DNA of 64,000 bases from Watersipora subatra (Eukaryota; Bryozoa; Gymnolaemata; Cheilostomatida; Watersiporidae): positions 24,733,114 through 24,797,113 of the forward strand of contig NC_088710.1 in NCBI RefSeq assembly GCF_963576615.1, read 5' to 3'. The translations under genes were made by a program, and so were the position numbers. The notes beneath the pieces were generated by a model. It saw nothing but the letters and a program-made list of their open reading frames with translations. It searched no databases and had not been told where the DNA came from. This document shows, one piece after another, positions 9,971 through 20,001 of this stretch (position 1 is its first letter; each line of letters opens with the position of its first letter).

Positions 9971-11554
9971 TTAGGTCCTGCCCGCGGATGACTCCACCGG
10001 GGGCTCGGGACAAGGCTCGAGACTCGGTTCCTCCGGTTCCGTGTTGGGGATTCCGGGTTGCTCTGTTGCCTCCCTTGTCCTTTCGGTAGGGTTGTGACCT
10101 CCTGGGGTAGGCCTTTCTTTCCTGGCCGGAACCTCCAGGTGTCGTCTCCTGAACGTGTCGCTGTCCATTTCAGTAAAGGGGTGGTCTATCTCCCCTTGTT
10201 GTGGTGGCGGAGGGAGCTCCCTCCCTATGAATTCCAAGGTGGGCAGCATCTCTACCAGCCCTTCCAACCTCCTTTCCCTCCATCCAGTGGCACCTCTCAT
10301 ATTTGGTCTCCTGGAAAGCTCCTTGGTGGCCGGGGCCCTCCCATCGGCTTCCGGGCACGCATAGTATGGTTTCAGTCTCTCTTCGTTCTGTATAGATATT
10401 TGGCCCCGTCTCTCTATTTGGGAGGTGTTGTTAGGGTAACTCTTGGTGACGGTATATGGTCCCACATATTTGGGTTGTAATTTGGGGTTTTCCCCTCGTC
10501 AACGTCTCTTATTGACCAGCAGCACCAAGTCTCCCACCTCAAACAACAGGGGCTCCTCTTCATCCTTCACTTGGACCTTCATCTGGCGTTCCCGGAGGAT
10601 GTCATAGGTTTCTTCCAGCCGGCTGGCTAGTCCCAGTACGTAAGGCTGTACTGCCTGACTAGCGGCTGCGACGGGTTCCGAGAGCTGGTCTGGCAGTCTC
10701 AGCTTTCTGCCCATCATCATATAGTTCGCGGTCTCACCTGTGGCGAAGTGGGGAGTGCCTCGGAAGACCCTCATTTTTTGAGGTAATAGCAAGTCCCACT
10801 CTGAAGGTCCACGACACAGGAGCAAGGCCCATAAGGAATCTCCTAGGCTCCGGTTGTTTCTTTCCACAATGCAATTTCCTTGGGGGTGGTACGGCGTAGT
10901 CCACGTTTTATCTATGTTCCATAGACCACATAATTCGCCCATGAGCTTAGACTCAAATTAGGCCCCTTGATCAGAGTGTAATTCTTCTGACAGGCCGAAG
11001 TAGCAGAAGATTCTCTCGTTCAGGGCCGTGGCGACTACCGGGGCGATGGCGTCCGGGATGGCCAAGGCATCTTGCCACCTGGAGAAATGGTCGCTGATTA
11101 CCAGTATCCATTTGTTTTTCCTTTCCGTCTCCGGCATGGGGCCCACCAGGTCAACCGCTAATTTTTGCCAGGGTCGCCCGGCGTATAGCCGGTGTTTGCT
11201 CTTTGCTGCATGGTTCCCGCCGATCTTTGCCACCTGAAAGATCTCACACGTCTTGACGAGTCGTCTTATGTCGGCATTCAGTCTCGGCCAGTACCAACTC
11301 AACAATAGCCTTTTTACGGCCTTGTGTACCCCTGCATGGGCCAGTCTGTGCGTCTCCCAAATCCCTCGGTTCCGGTCTGCCCGGGGGCATAGGGGGTGGC
11401 CATTTGCTGCTAGCCTAACTTCTAGGACACCGTTAGTCGACAACCTCATGGCTTCCCGTTTTCTATGTAGGATCCGGAGCTCGTTACTCCCCAGGGTTAA
11501 CTCCTCCTCTGGTAGTTCTTGGTCGTTTTGTATTGCCCAATACATTCTAGCCAT
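9971..11554 (-). pseudogene. Integrase of the CsRn1-like element, with nonsense mutations
   Basis: Domains from 11554 downwards are: a zinc-binding region with HRLAHAGVHKAVKRLLLSWY and then CEIFQVAK, where the second Cys of the expected HHCC motif is Phe; the catalytic core with AVDLVGPMPETE, HSDQGA and CIVERNNRSL supplying the D, D and E; the C-terminal module LFEVGDLVLL then KYVGPYTVTKSYPN; and a Pro/Glu-rich tail to 9971. Two stops break it: TAA just after HSDQGA (near 10955) and TGA after VNKRR (near 10499). Both are what a single C-to-T change on the coding strand would give (CAA to TAA, CGA to TGA). The product would insert cDNA into the host genome; this copy cannot. Confidence 0.85.
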
Positions 11555-11716
11555 GGCTTGTGTCCCTTACACTTGACTCTGCACCAACTGGCGAAAGTTT
11601 CGTTCCCCCGGTAACTTAATTGCTGCTACTGTGTCTGATTCCCCCTTCAGCATTGCCTGTTTGCTAGTGCCCCCGTATCGTTCCTCGATTCGGATACATT
11701 GTCGACAGTTGTTTGT

Positions 11717-12112
11717 TCAGACCTGTCTACTCAGACCGTCGGCATTCCCGCGCTTGGCCCTTGGCCGGTGCTCTAGTTGGTACAAGAATCCTGACAGAAT
11801 TTTCAGCCACCGAGCTACTTGAGCTGGCGGCTCCCTTCTCCTACACAACCACCTCAGGGAGGCATGGTCCGTGTGGAGCATGAACTGTTGTCCATACAGG
11901 TAGGGCCGGAAGTGTTTAATGGCCTTTACCACTGCCAGGAGCTCCCTACGCGTCACACAGTAGTTTTGTTCTGCTGAGCTGAGAGTCTTGCTGTAATAGG
12001 CCACCACAGTATCCCTACCTCCCTGGTTCTGAGACAGGACAGCCCCCACTCCCATGTTACTGGCATCGGTGTTTAGAATATATTTATTCTTTGGGTTGGG
12101 ATATCCCAACAC
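11717..12112 (-). pseudogene. RNase H domain of the CsRn1-like element
   Basis: A 131-codon open piece has the Ty3/gypsy RNase H pattern: ILNTDASNMGVGAVLSQ with the first catalytic Asp, TRRELLAVVKAIKHFRPYL with the catalytic Glu, and LHTDHASLRWL with the second Asp, ending in the ADGLSR motif. Upstream, the link to reverse transcriptase (ending KPWMWREEEQQAFKTL) has stops near 12135 and 12228 and a frameshift near 12245. Its role was removal of RNA from the RNA/DNA hybrid during reverse transcription. Confidence 0.85.
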
Positions 12113-12234
12113 GGGTGCCGAAATCAGGCCTTGTCAAAGGGTCTTGAATGCCTGCTGTTCTTCCTCTCTCCACATCCATGGCTTTCCTTTGCTGGTCAGG
12201 AGCGTGAGTGATTTGGTATCGGTGGCTTAATCTT

Positions 12235-12975
12235 TCAGGTATTGCCTGTAGTACCCCTTGGTCCCAAGAAGACGAGCAGTTCTTTTATGTTTCGAGGAAT
12301 CTGCCATTCGATAACTGCCTTTACCTTCTCTGGGTCCGTGGACACTCTTTCTGGGCTCACCACATGACCAAGATACCGCACTTTCTCCTGAAGGAGCTCG
12401 CATTTAGAAGGTTTCAGTTTCAGTTGAGCGGCGGTTAGCCTCTGAAAGACCTCCTCCAAACGGGCCAAGTGGGTCTCGAAGTCCGGAGCTATAACGATTA
12501 TGTCGTCTAAGTACAACAGGAGGGTTTTCCAATGAAGCCCCTGGAGTACAGACTCCATCAGTCTTTGGAAAGTGGCAGGGGCCGACGTCAGCCTGAAGGG
12601 CAGTACCTTCCACTTCCACAATCTGCTTCTTGTGGCAAAGGCAGATCTTTCCTGGGTTTCTGGATCTAACGGTACTTGCCAGTACCCCCTGGTTAGATCC
12701 AGCGTACTGAAGAATTGACTCCCTGCCAAGGCGTCCAGGCTCTCGTCGATCCTTGAAATGGGGTATGCATCTTGTTGGGTGACGGCATTCAGCTGTCGAT
12801 AGTCGATGCAAAACCTCCACCTGCCATCCTTCTTTTTTACCATAACGACTGGAGAACTCCATGCTCCATTGGCAGGCTCGATCAGTCCCTCTTCTAGCAG
12901 TTCCTGTACCTGCTTATCCGCCTCTGCTTCTTTGAGGGGTCTTAACCTGGGGGGGTTGTCTGACCGGCCTGGCAC
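12235..12975 (-). pseudogene. Reverse transcriptase of the CsRn1-like element
   Basis: The fingers and palm are well preserved: EGLIEPANGAWSSPVVMVKK, WRFCIDYRQLNAVT, FFSTLDLTRGYWQVPL with the first catalytic Asp, LPFRLTSAPATFQRLM, and the active box LLYLDDIIVIAP, followed by the thumb motif CELLQEKVRYLGHVVS. The frame shifts after IPRNIKELLVFLG, where gypsy enzymes continue towards the tether and RNase H. Preservation of all active-site residues fits recent loss of function. Confidence 0.9.
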
Positions 12976-13445
12976 CTTCCATCAGAGGTATGCTGTGCGC
13001 TACCAGGTCTGTCCTTCCCACGTCGCCATCGTACTTGCTGATCAGCATCCTGATATCTGGTCAGCAGACATGCCAAGCTCTGCCTCTCTCTTTCGTGCTG
13101 GCATCCTGGAAGGGCCTGCCTGTACAACTAAACGAGTTGACCCGGGACGGCTTTCCCCAACCGTATAGTGGCACACCTAACTCCTGACTTGTCGAGGCTC
13201 TCGTGTTCCGGCCCGGACCAGAGATTCGTCTGCACGTCCTTTTCCTCGACAGCTGTGTACGAGCCAATGACGTGCCCAGCGCCCAACTCTATGGGTTGAT
13301 GTCCTGGGTTCAGGCATTATATGGCGACATCGCACCTCTCTTCAGGTTGGTTCAGGCTATAGGCTACAAGTATGCGCGGATCAGAGCCCTCTATCATGCC
13401 CACTGGAACATAATTTTTGGCGGAAATCCTTCCTGCCACTCTTGC

Positions 13446-13889
13446 TTATGATAAAGGAGGAATAGTGACCTTCCAAGTGTAAACTTTGGACACTACCAGT
13501 CTCTCATACTTGTCGGTAAAAGTAAGCTGCTTATCTCCTAGAGAAATGACTGGTCGGCCAAGTTCAATTTGACACTTATGGGAGATCAGAAAAGGCATTC
13601 CCAGAATAGCATCTTTGCTGATCTGGCTTACAAGGAAGTTCTCTTTGATAGTTACGTCCCTGATCCTTCCGGATAGCCTTACTAGTCCATAAAACTGGAG
13701 CTTCCTACCATCTGCCATGAGCCCGTACCGGTCATTCTCTTTGAGCTGCATCTTCACCCTCCCCGGCATTCTATCGAACACCTTCTTGGATAGCAGGTTA
13801 GTGTTGCAGCCGGTGTCTATGAGGAACAGCAAGTCTTGCCTCTCCACCTTTCCAGGTAGGAAGTAGCTCGACTTATATGGTTTTTCCAA
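13446..13889 (-). pseudogene. Retropepsin (aspartic protease) region of the CsRn1-like element
   Basis: A 147-codon open piece contains LLFLIDTGCNTNLLSKKVF, the DTG active site of retropepsins, and about 85 residues later DAILGMPFLISHKC, the ILGM flap-side motif. The spacing fits one protease domain that acts as a dimer to cut the Gag-Pol polyprotein. It lies between the Gag region and reverse transcriptase, in the normal order. The region between it and reverse transcriptase (12976-13445) has no long open frame and appears degraded. Confidence 0.8.
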
Positions 13890-13910
13890 GGCCCCAATTC
13901 TTGGTAACCC

Positions 13911-15104
13911 TTACTCCACCGCGGCGGCGTTACACGTCCCATTTGAGTTTCTTCTCCTTGGGCGTCCCCTAGGCCTGTCCGGTGGTGGACTCTCTTCGAG
14001 CTGGTCCGCCAGGCTTTCCTCAGGAGTAGCTCGTATTGTGCTCTCCCCGTACCAGCCTGTCAGACCCGACACCGTACTCATACGTTGGCCTGGGTTCCTT
14101 TCCCGGAGATGGCCGCCTTGGTTCAGCCCTCGTCTCTTTTTGGGCACAGATTCCCTGGGAGGGTCAGCTCCGTTCCAGCCCCTTCACCCCTGGATCTGTA
14201 ATACCCTGATTTCTGAAGATTCTCAGCCATTGCTGGATCCTCTTTCTATCCCGATCCGATTGATACGGATCTCTTGAAAAAATGAGCGCCTGCGGGGCCA
14301 TCTTTCTCTGACCTAACTTGTCTAAGTTGATGGCAGGGTTCCACCCGTGCTGAGTGCTCCCCTTTTCCCGATCTGTATTGCGTTGGTCTCTCAAGAGCTT
14401 CAGCTACCACTGAATCTGCTCTCTGTCCGACCCTTGCTGTACAGATCTCTTGGGGTGCTCGGCCCTGGTTGGACCTCCCTTCCTCCCTGGTCTCTCCCGG
14501 CCTCCGGGTGGCTTCTCAGGTTCTTCGACATGTCCATAAACCCTTCGTCCCTCGCCCTGCCTCTGGATCTGGTGGAGGTACTGCCGCTGTGCCTGTTTGG
14601 CCACCTGTGGCAAGTCCTGAGGGTTCGCCTCGCATTCCTTTTCCCTCCCGTCCAGACCCCATAGACTATGGTAGGGGTTGTAGATGGGAATCGTCTCTAC
14701 TTGGGCTTTCTGGGCCGGGGCAGCCATCCTAGCCAGATGCTGCCAGCCTTCCGGGCCAAACCCCGGCTCCCTTCAGCCTGCTTTTCTAGGTTTCTGCATT
14801 TTGTGTGTCCTGGTGCCCTATTGCAGCCAGCAGGTAGACCTACCGCTGCGGGCGGTAGGCGTTTCCCTGGTTCTGCTTGTGGAGCTTTCCCTGATTTGTT
14901 TGCCTCTGTGGACAGCTTCTCCTCCGGTGGCCTTCCTGGTTGCATACCCAGCATCTAGCCACTTCCTTTCCCTTGGTCCCATTTCCTAAAATGGGTTGCG
15001 GCTGATGGATGTACAACTTCAGTTTGGCCAGCTCTCTGGTTAGGTCTGTTATCGAAGTCAACAAAATTTCCAGGGTATCCGGTGCGGTCCTGGCCACCAC
15101 GGCC
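13911..15104 (-). pseudogene. Gag region of the CsRn1-like element, frameshifted
   Basis: Minus-strand pieces carry a nucleocapsid zinc knuckle CWVCNQEGHRRRSCP (about 14900-14945) in one frame and a possible second knuckle CNRAPGHTKC (about 14810-14840) in another, so a frameshift lies between them. Further down are Arg/Pro/Gln-rich pieces (14404-14727, 14164-14394, 13911-14147) of low complexity that I read as the linker to protease. The N-terminal part of Gag, the primer-binding site and most of the 5' LTR are missing; the deletion joins LTR sequence to Gag near 15105. Confidence 0.7.
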
Positions 15105-15165
15105 GGCTCTAGTAAGGATATATATATATGTGCGTAATAATTGGTATAAATCCCAGTCCTCCACA
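15105..15165 (-). repeat. Remnant (about 60 bp) of the 5' LTR of the CsRn1-like element
   Basis: The sequence ...GTGCGTAATAATTGGTATA...CCCAGTCCTCCACA matches the terminal 60 bp of the full LTR at 9285-9344, with a few substitutions. It is followed by the second copy of the target site ATAT. Confidence 0.85.
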
Positions 15166-15745
15166 ATATTGAAGATGGCCTACTTGTCATACCCATAAAA
15201 GTTATACATCCAAGCAGATAATTGAATTGCTAAAACAACAGTTCTTGGACTTTGGCAAACCTGAAACCTTGGTATCAGACAATGCATTATACTTTACCTC
15301 ATTTGAATTCAAATATTTATTGAAGCTTTTCTTGTTAATCATATAACTGTTAGCTCACATTTTTCTAGATCAAATGGAATGGCTGAGCGTATGATACAGT
15401 CAGTGAGGAAAAATCTAACTAAGGCACATAATTACGTCTCATCAAACACTTTACGATGTCATGAGCGTACTTAGATGTACACATTCAGGTAAAGGCCTCC
15501 CACCTCCTTCATTCTTACTACAAGGTAGAAATTTTAGATCAACACTACACATCATTCCTAAAAAACTAAAATTACAGTATATCAAAACAGAGAGGGCATA
15601 AGTATATGGGTAAAAATAGGACTCAAGATATGAGGGAGGAAAAGTTATAAAACATGCTGACACTACAAACAGTTTATAGTACAATTTGATGATGGCAGGG
15701 TTTTCAGAAGAAACCGGTAATTTCTTAAAACAAGATAATTGCTTT
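15166..15745 (+). pseudogene. Degenerate Ty3/gypsy pol, 3' part: integrase core and C-terminus
   Basis: The relic interrupted at 8695 continues here. Readable pieces are MAYLSYP, KQIIELLKQQFLDFGKPETL, VSDNALYFTSFEFKY (second catalytic Asp), HFSRSNGMAERMIQSVRKN (catalytic Glu), LLQGRNFRSTLHIIPKKL, and a C-terminal QFDDGRVFRRNR-like tail near 15690. It is broken by stops and frameshifts throughout. No LTR is recognisable after it. Confidence 0.85.
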
Positions 15746-15749
15746 CACA

Positions 15750-17540
15750 GCTGAGGAGTCTAGTGGTGCACAGTCAAGTTATCTTTGAATGAATAGAAAT
15801 TTTCCTTTAGACAACCTAACACTGAACTGTTGGCTGAGATAGTGCTGATTTCTGTGGTTTGAGAGAATGTTGCGCTTCATGTGGCTTCAGTACTGTTGCC
15901 ATGAGTAAGATTTTTAAATCTACCAGATCGATACAGTGGAACTCTTTATGACTAGTAATAGACCATGAAAATTGTATTTTTGCAGTCATGGAATAGCAGC
16001 TATAAAAGAATTCCATTCAACAATCAGTTCTAATTTAGTGAGCAACGGCCAAATGAAAACTCATGCAAACTCTGTTTGTATTTAGAAATTTCAAAACAAG
16101 AAAATTTGCTTCTAGCTATACACCCTATTGGGTTACCAGTTATATAATCAAGCTACTGATGCAGATAAAGGGGTTAACAGGTCCCAATTTATTGATTGAA
16201 AGCTCTATTGTTTCTGACCACCTAGATGGCTCTTTAGCAATCTGTCGCTGGCTATTCATAATAACAATAGGTTACTAGCAGCTATGATTCTATAAGATTT
16301 AATACAAATCACTGAGCATATCAAGAGCTGCAATCAAAATCTCAAGCATTATTCTTCTTAGGGCAAGGCAAGTGAAACGGGTATCCACAGAGCTAATCAA
16401 CGAAAACGAATTAGGCCAGTGACGGTTTAGCGGAGCAATGTGTGTTATATCTAGTATGTAAGCAAAAGAGGCAAATGACTACTAACCACCAGAACCTGCT
16501 GAGTGTGTCAACTGCCTGGTGGTGAACTATAACTGCAATCAATTAATATGGATACTGATCACCGTCATCAACCCTATCGTATGAGTGAGTACATGTTTAC
16601 ACATTTAACAAAGAGCTTTGCTTACCTTGTTCAATTTGATAGCCCAGCTAAAACGAGTGTTCATCATTTTTCTGCAGCTGCTAATAACTTAGTTAGTCTT
16701 TGGTCGTTGGTCTTTGGTAATATAGGTATTTGGTAAAACCTGTATAAAGAGCAGCATAAAGCTGACTACAAGGGGTTCAGGAATAATGTTTTTAGGTATT
16801 TTATTGGTAAAGTAAACTGATCAGAGTTTTGAGTCATATGAACAGCCAAACAGTGCAAGTAAATACTAAAATGACAACTAGAGTGCCTTGTTAGGGGTTG
16901 GGAAGAGCAGTCAGCTTTTGAGTGAATCACACAGCTGTGTGCTTTACCATCTTTTCGTGTTCATGGCTTAAGTGAGGAGGTTTTTTGCATTTGCAAGTTC
17001 TGGCTCTAGGCAGTGGTAACGCAACCACTTTCTGCAATTTCTTTGGCAAAATCTTTCCAGGAAACTTTGATAGCTTGATTGCTTGGTTAACAGTTTACAA
17101 TAATTGCAAAGATGAATCGGATTTGTTTCATGAGCCTCTCTCATTTTGGCAAAAGCTTTAAAAGTGCAAAGATAAATCATCAACACGGCACCATTGTATA
17201 GTGTTGATGCAAAGATCATTAATAAAGTATACTGTGGGCCACTCAAGTCTATATTATGCTTAGACTATGCAAATACCTTTATCCACGTTTTGGGCAAGTC
17301 TAAGCATCTAAACATGGCTAGTTGTTAATTCTAAGCAAGTGCTTTAGCGTTAGTATCCTAACTAGTATAATGACTGTCCGCCCAATTTATTTAATGTATT
17401 CTGTGTAGCCTAAGGGTTTAAAGGCTGAGATCAAATCCAGTTCCAAGCAGTTTGTCATAGCTAGATTTTAATTGCTACAACTAAACACAAGGTTTACTAG
17501 AAATACAAACAATGATGATCACACATATTTATGTAGAAGA
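15750..17540. other. Non-coding stretch, nothing recognised
   Basis: AT-rich sequence with short spurious open frames only. I see no repeat boundary or gene. Confidence 0.4.
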
Positions 17541-17555
17541 CTATGTGCCTAAAAA

Positions 17556-17664
17556 CAGTATTTACAAACACACATGCACGCACGCACGCACACACGCACG
17601 CACGCACGCACACACACACATGTGTGTGTGTGTGTGCGTGCGTGTGTGTTTGTAAATACTGCAA
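17556..17664. repeat. CA/CG microsatellite forming an inverted repeat
   Basis: CAGTATTTACAAACACAC followed by a run of GCAC/CACA units turns at ACATGTGT into the mirrored TGTG/GTGC run, ending GTGTGTTTGTAAATACTG. The two flanks are exact inverted copies, so the segment can fold into a long hairpin. A short (TA)n run follows at 17665-17680. Confidence 0.85.
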
Positions 17665-17689
17665 TATATATATATATATAAAATTGTTT

Positions 17690-18420
17690 CCTCACCCCGG
17701 ATACCCCGTATGGGTGGTAAATTCTGCTCTAACTCGGGTCTTCTATGAGAGACCTGGGAGTTTGAGCACTCGCCTCAAGATCTTAGCAGTTCCCAATAGT
17801 GCACTTTTCTGCAACTCACCTGAGTTGATTGCTGTTGGTATTTGGGCAAGCCACATTTTATGCGCTGGTGTTATTGCGCCCAGTGCCCCAATGACTACTG
17901 GGATTACAGTTGTTCTTACATTCCAGCATTTTTCAAGTTCTTCTCCAAGAGGGAGATATTTTTCTACCTTTTATTTTTCTTTGCTGGATATATTGTAGTC
18001 ATTGGGTACTGCTATATCAATTATAGTAGCCCTCTTGTTCTCCTTGTCCACCCACACTATATCTGGTTGGTTTGCTAGGACATGCCTGTCAGTTCGGATG
18101 TAAAAGTCCCAGACATTCTTAGTGCGATTATTTTCATTCACCTTACCAGGAGCTTCTCACCAGTGTTGTGGTTTGTTAAGGCCATACTCATTACATAGAC
18201 TTCTATACACAACACCTGCAACATGATTATGCTTCTCAGTGTATGCGTTTCCTGCTAGCTGCTTGCATCCATTGATGATGTGTTGGATGGTGTCAGGTGC
18301 ATCTTTGCACAGTCTGCATCTAGAATGGTCTCTAATGGGATAGATTTTTGTTTAGAGTTGCCTTTTTAAGAGCATTTGTTTTTGGGCTGCCATGATTAGC
18401 AGCCAAGGAGCAAGTGCAAG
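17690..18420 (-). pseudogene. 3' end of a non-LTR (LINE) retrotransposon ORF2
   Basis: The minus strand encodes pieces of the C-terminal region that follows reverse transcriptase in many invertebrate LINEs: a zinc-binding CRLCKDAPDTIQHIINGC (near 18300), AYTEKHNHVAGVVYRSLCNE, VWDFYIRTDRHVLANQPDIV, IIDIAVPND, and finally RTTVIPVVIGALGAI and LQKSALLGTAKILRRVL near 17760-17900. The frame is broken in several places. The left end meets simple repeats, as at LINE 3' ends, and the right end is cut near 18420 beside a (TA)n run, so this is a 5'-truncated copy without endonuclease or reverse transcriptase. The clade was not determined. Confidence 0.8.
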
Positions 18421-18424
18421 TGAT

Positions 18425-18452
<28 letters not shown>
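18425..18452. repeat. (TA)n microsatellite
   Basis: Uninterrupted alternating TA beside the truncated end of the LINE fragment. Confidence 0.9.
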
Positions 18453-18455
<3 letters not shown>

Positions 18456-18636
18456 TTGGTGAAAGATTTATCAAAATTCGACTAAGCAAAAATTACTAAA
18501 AGTTTCATATTACACAGAAGGTCTGTAACACTCATCAGATAAAATACTTAGTGAGGACTTTACACAAAATTCTGCTTTAGCTGGTAAAAGGAAATAAAAG
18601 CTCAGGTATGAAAAGTTAGATGGAGAGGGTCTATTA

Positions 18637-19999
18637 CCCTAGGACACTTATATTTTGCTAGTATTTAGTTTCGTGAGTAGCTCACAGAGTAAAATTTCGA
18701 AGCAACTTAATTTCTCAGCTCTGATGAGTGCGAAAATATAGTGATGCGAAAATAAATGCAGTGGAACAAACATAATTAGATTCCTCAGGTTCAGTTCACC
18801 AATAAAAAAAAATCAATTTGAGACTAGTTTGTAATTGTGAACCGCAGGTAGAATGGTCTGGGCAAGGTCGATAATGCAATTTGATCGCTTGCTGCCATTT
18901 GTTTCTTGGACTATCAACAGCCCTGTTTTCACTGGGGCAGCTGGCCGGCTGAGCCGCCCCAAATCTTTTACGGTAAGTACAGTCCAACTCAGATAACTCG
19001 CCCGCAGATAAAATGTAACATTCCATCTCAAACACAAGGTCAACTCAAACGGATTTGTTTGGTCAGTTCTAACGCAATGATAAATTCCTTCAGATAACTC
19101 GACCTCAACATCATTTATTCAAAAAGTTATTTGCCCAACGGCCATGGACACGGTTTTTATCGCTGTAGAATATAACTTCGTTCCAAGCCATAGAACAAAC
19201 ATCAACTTCTAGTAGTTCTTAGACATCATTATTATCATCATCAGAGGCAAAATATTTTTGTTAACGACTTTTAAAAAGGTTTGCAGAGGATTAAGTTTTA
19301 TCAAACACCCGCTTGGCCATGTCCCATCGAAAGCGTAAAAGCCTCCAAATGAACTTAAAATAAACTCCTCAAAATTGATCTTTGTTAAAACGCTCAAAAG
19401 AAAAATATGTCTTTTTTCTGAGCGTTTTAACTGTGGTCATGTTTTGCCTATTTTAATTTAAAAATGTCTCGTCAGTCACATCACTTAAAACAAAACAAAT
19501 CTCAAAAAATTACAAGTTATTGAAAAGGTGTCAGTGGTTAATCCAAACCTTTCCAGAGCCATGCTGCTTGTGTAGTACTGCGAGTGTCAGTGCATGTGTC
19601 TTATTTTCTTTCAACACACGGTGCTCACTGCATTGATTGATGTCCCCAGCAAACGATAACGCTACTAATGCGTGTGCATTGACATCAACTTCCTATCATT
19701 ATAAATCATTCCAAATGGGAAATTAATCATAATTAATTGCAAAATAATAACAAAATAAAATTTGACAGTCTAATTATTTTGTTGGTTTATATTTTAACGA
19801 TGCTATAGTGGTCGTTAAAAACGTTAAAGTAAATGTCGTTATAAAATTCCATTCTACAGTATCAATGAACAAAGCTATTTAGTTTCCCTTTTTGCCTCGT
19901 TTGTTATGATATTTTAGTTTTGCACATGAAACTTTCGCGAGAGGATGACACCGCGAAAACGCGAAAGTTAGATGCCGCGAATACATAAGTGTCCTAGGG
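18637..19999. mobile_element. TA-flanked DNA transposon, non-autonomous
   Basis: Perfect 15-bp inverted termini, CCCTAGGACACTTAT at 18637-18651 and ATAAGTGTCCTAGGG at 19985-19999, are each flanked by TA (18635-18636 and 20000-20001). The right subterminal part has several TTCGCG/CGCGAA motifs. No transposase is seen. A TA duplication is shared by Tc1/mariner and some other superfamilies, so the family stays open. A copy of repeat family A lies inside. Confidence 0.75.
18935..19513. repeat. Dispersed repeat family A, copy 2
   Basis: Collinear with about 3427-4013, starting at CTGGCCGGCTGAGCCGCCCC and running through GGATTTGTTTGGTCAGTTC and CACCCGCTTGGCCATGTCCC, with scattered substitutions. 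It lacks the foldback present in copy 1 and sits inside the TA-flanked element. Confidence 0.85.
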
Positions 20000-20001
20000 T
20001 A

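Larger units (their letters stand above)
8696..15165 (-). mobile_element. CsRn1-like Ty3/gypsy LTR retrotransposon inserted in the older gypsy relic
   Basis: The element starts with TGTAAAAG at 8696 and ends with CCTCCACA at 15165; ATAT flanks both sides (8692-8695 and 15166-15169), a 4-bp target duplication usual for Ty3/gypsy. It reads on the minus strand: truncated 5' LTR, Gag, protease, reverse transcriptase, RNase H, integrase, polypurine tract, full 3' LTR (649 bp). Removing it joins the two halves of the host relic in frame at DKSI/LKMAYLSYP. The coding part is more GC-rich than its surroundings and only lightly mutated, so it is much younger than its target, but stops, frameshifts and the deleted 5' LTR make it dead. 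The CsRn1 assignment rests on integrase and RT motifs and was not tested by phylogeny. Confidence 0.88.

Noticed and set aside
10058..10480. 140-codon plus-strand frame opposite the integrase tail
   Set aside because: The minus strand carries the integrase C-terminus (KYVGPYTVTKSYPN) here; the plus frame has no motif.
17556..17664. CRISPR-like or tandem-array interpretation of the CA/CG repeats
   Set aside because: There are no spacers and the units are simple-sequence; the genome is clearly eukaryotic.
18637..19999. Treating 18935-19513 as an original part of the TA-flanked element
   Set aside because: The same repeat is present inside the hAT-type element at 3427-4013, so it is an independent insertion.
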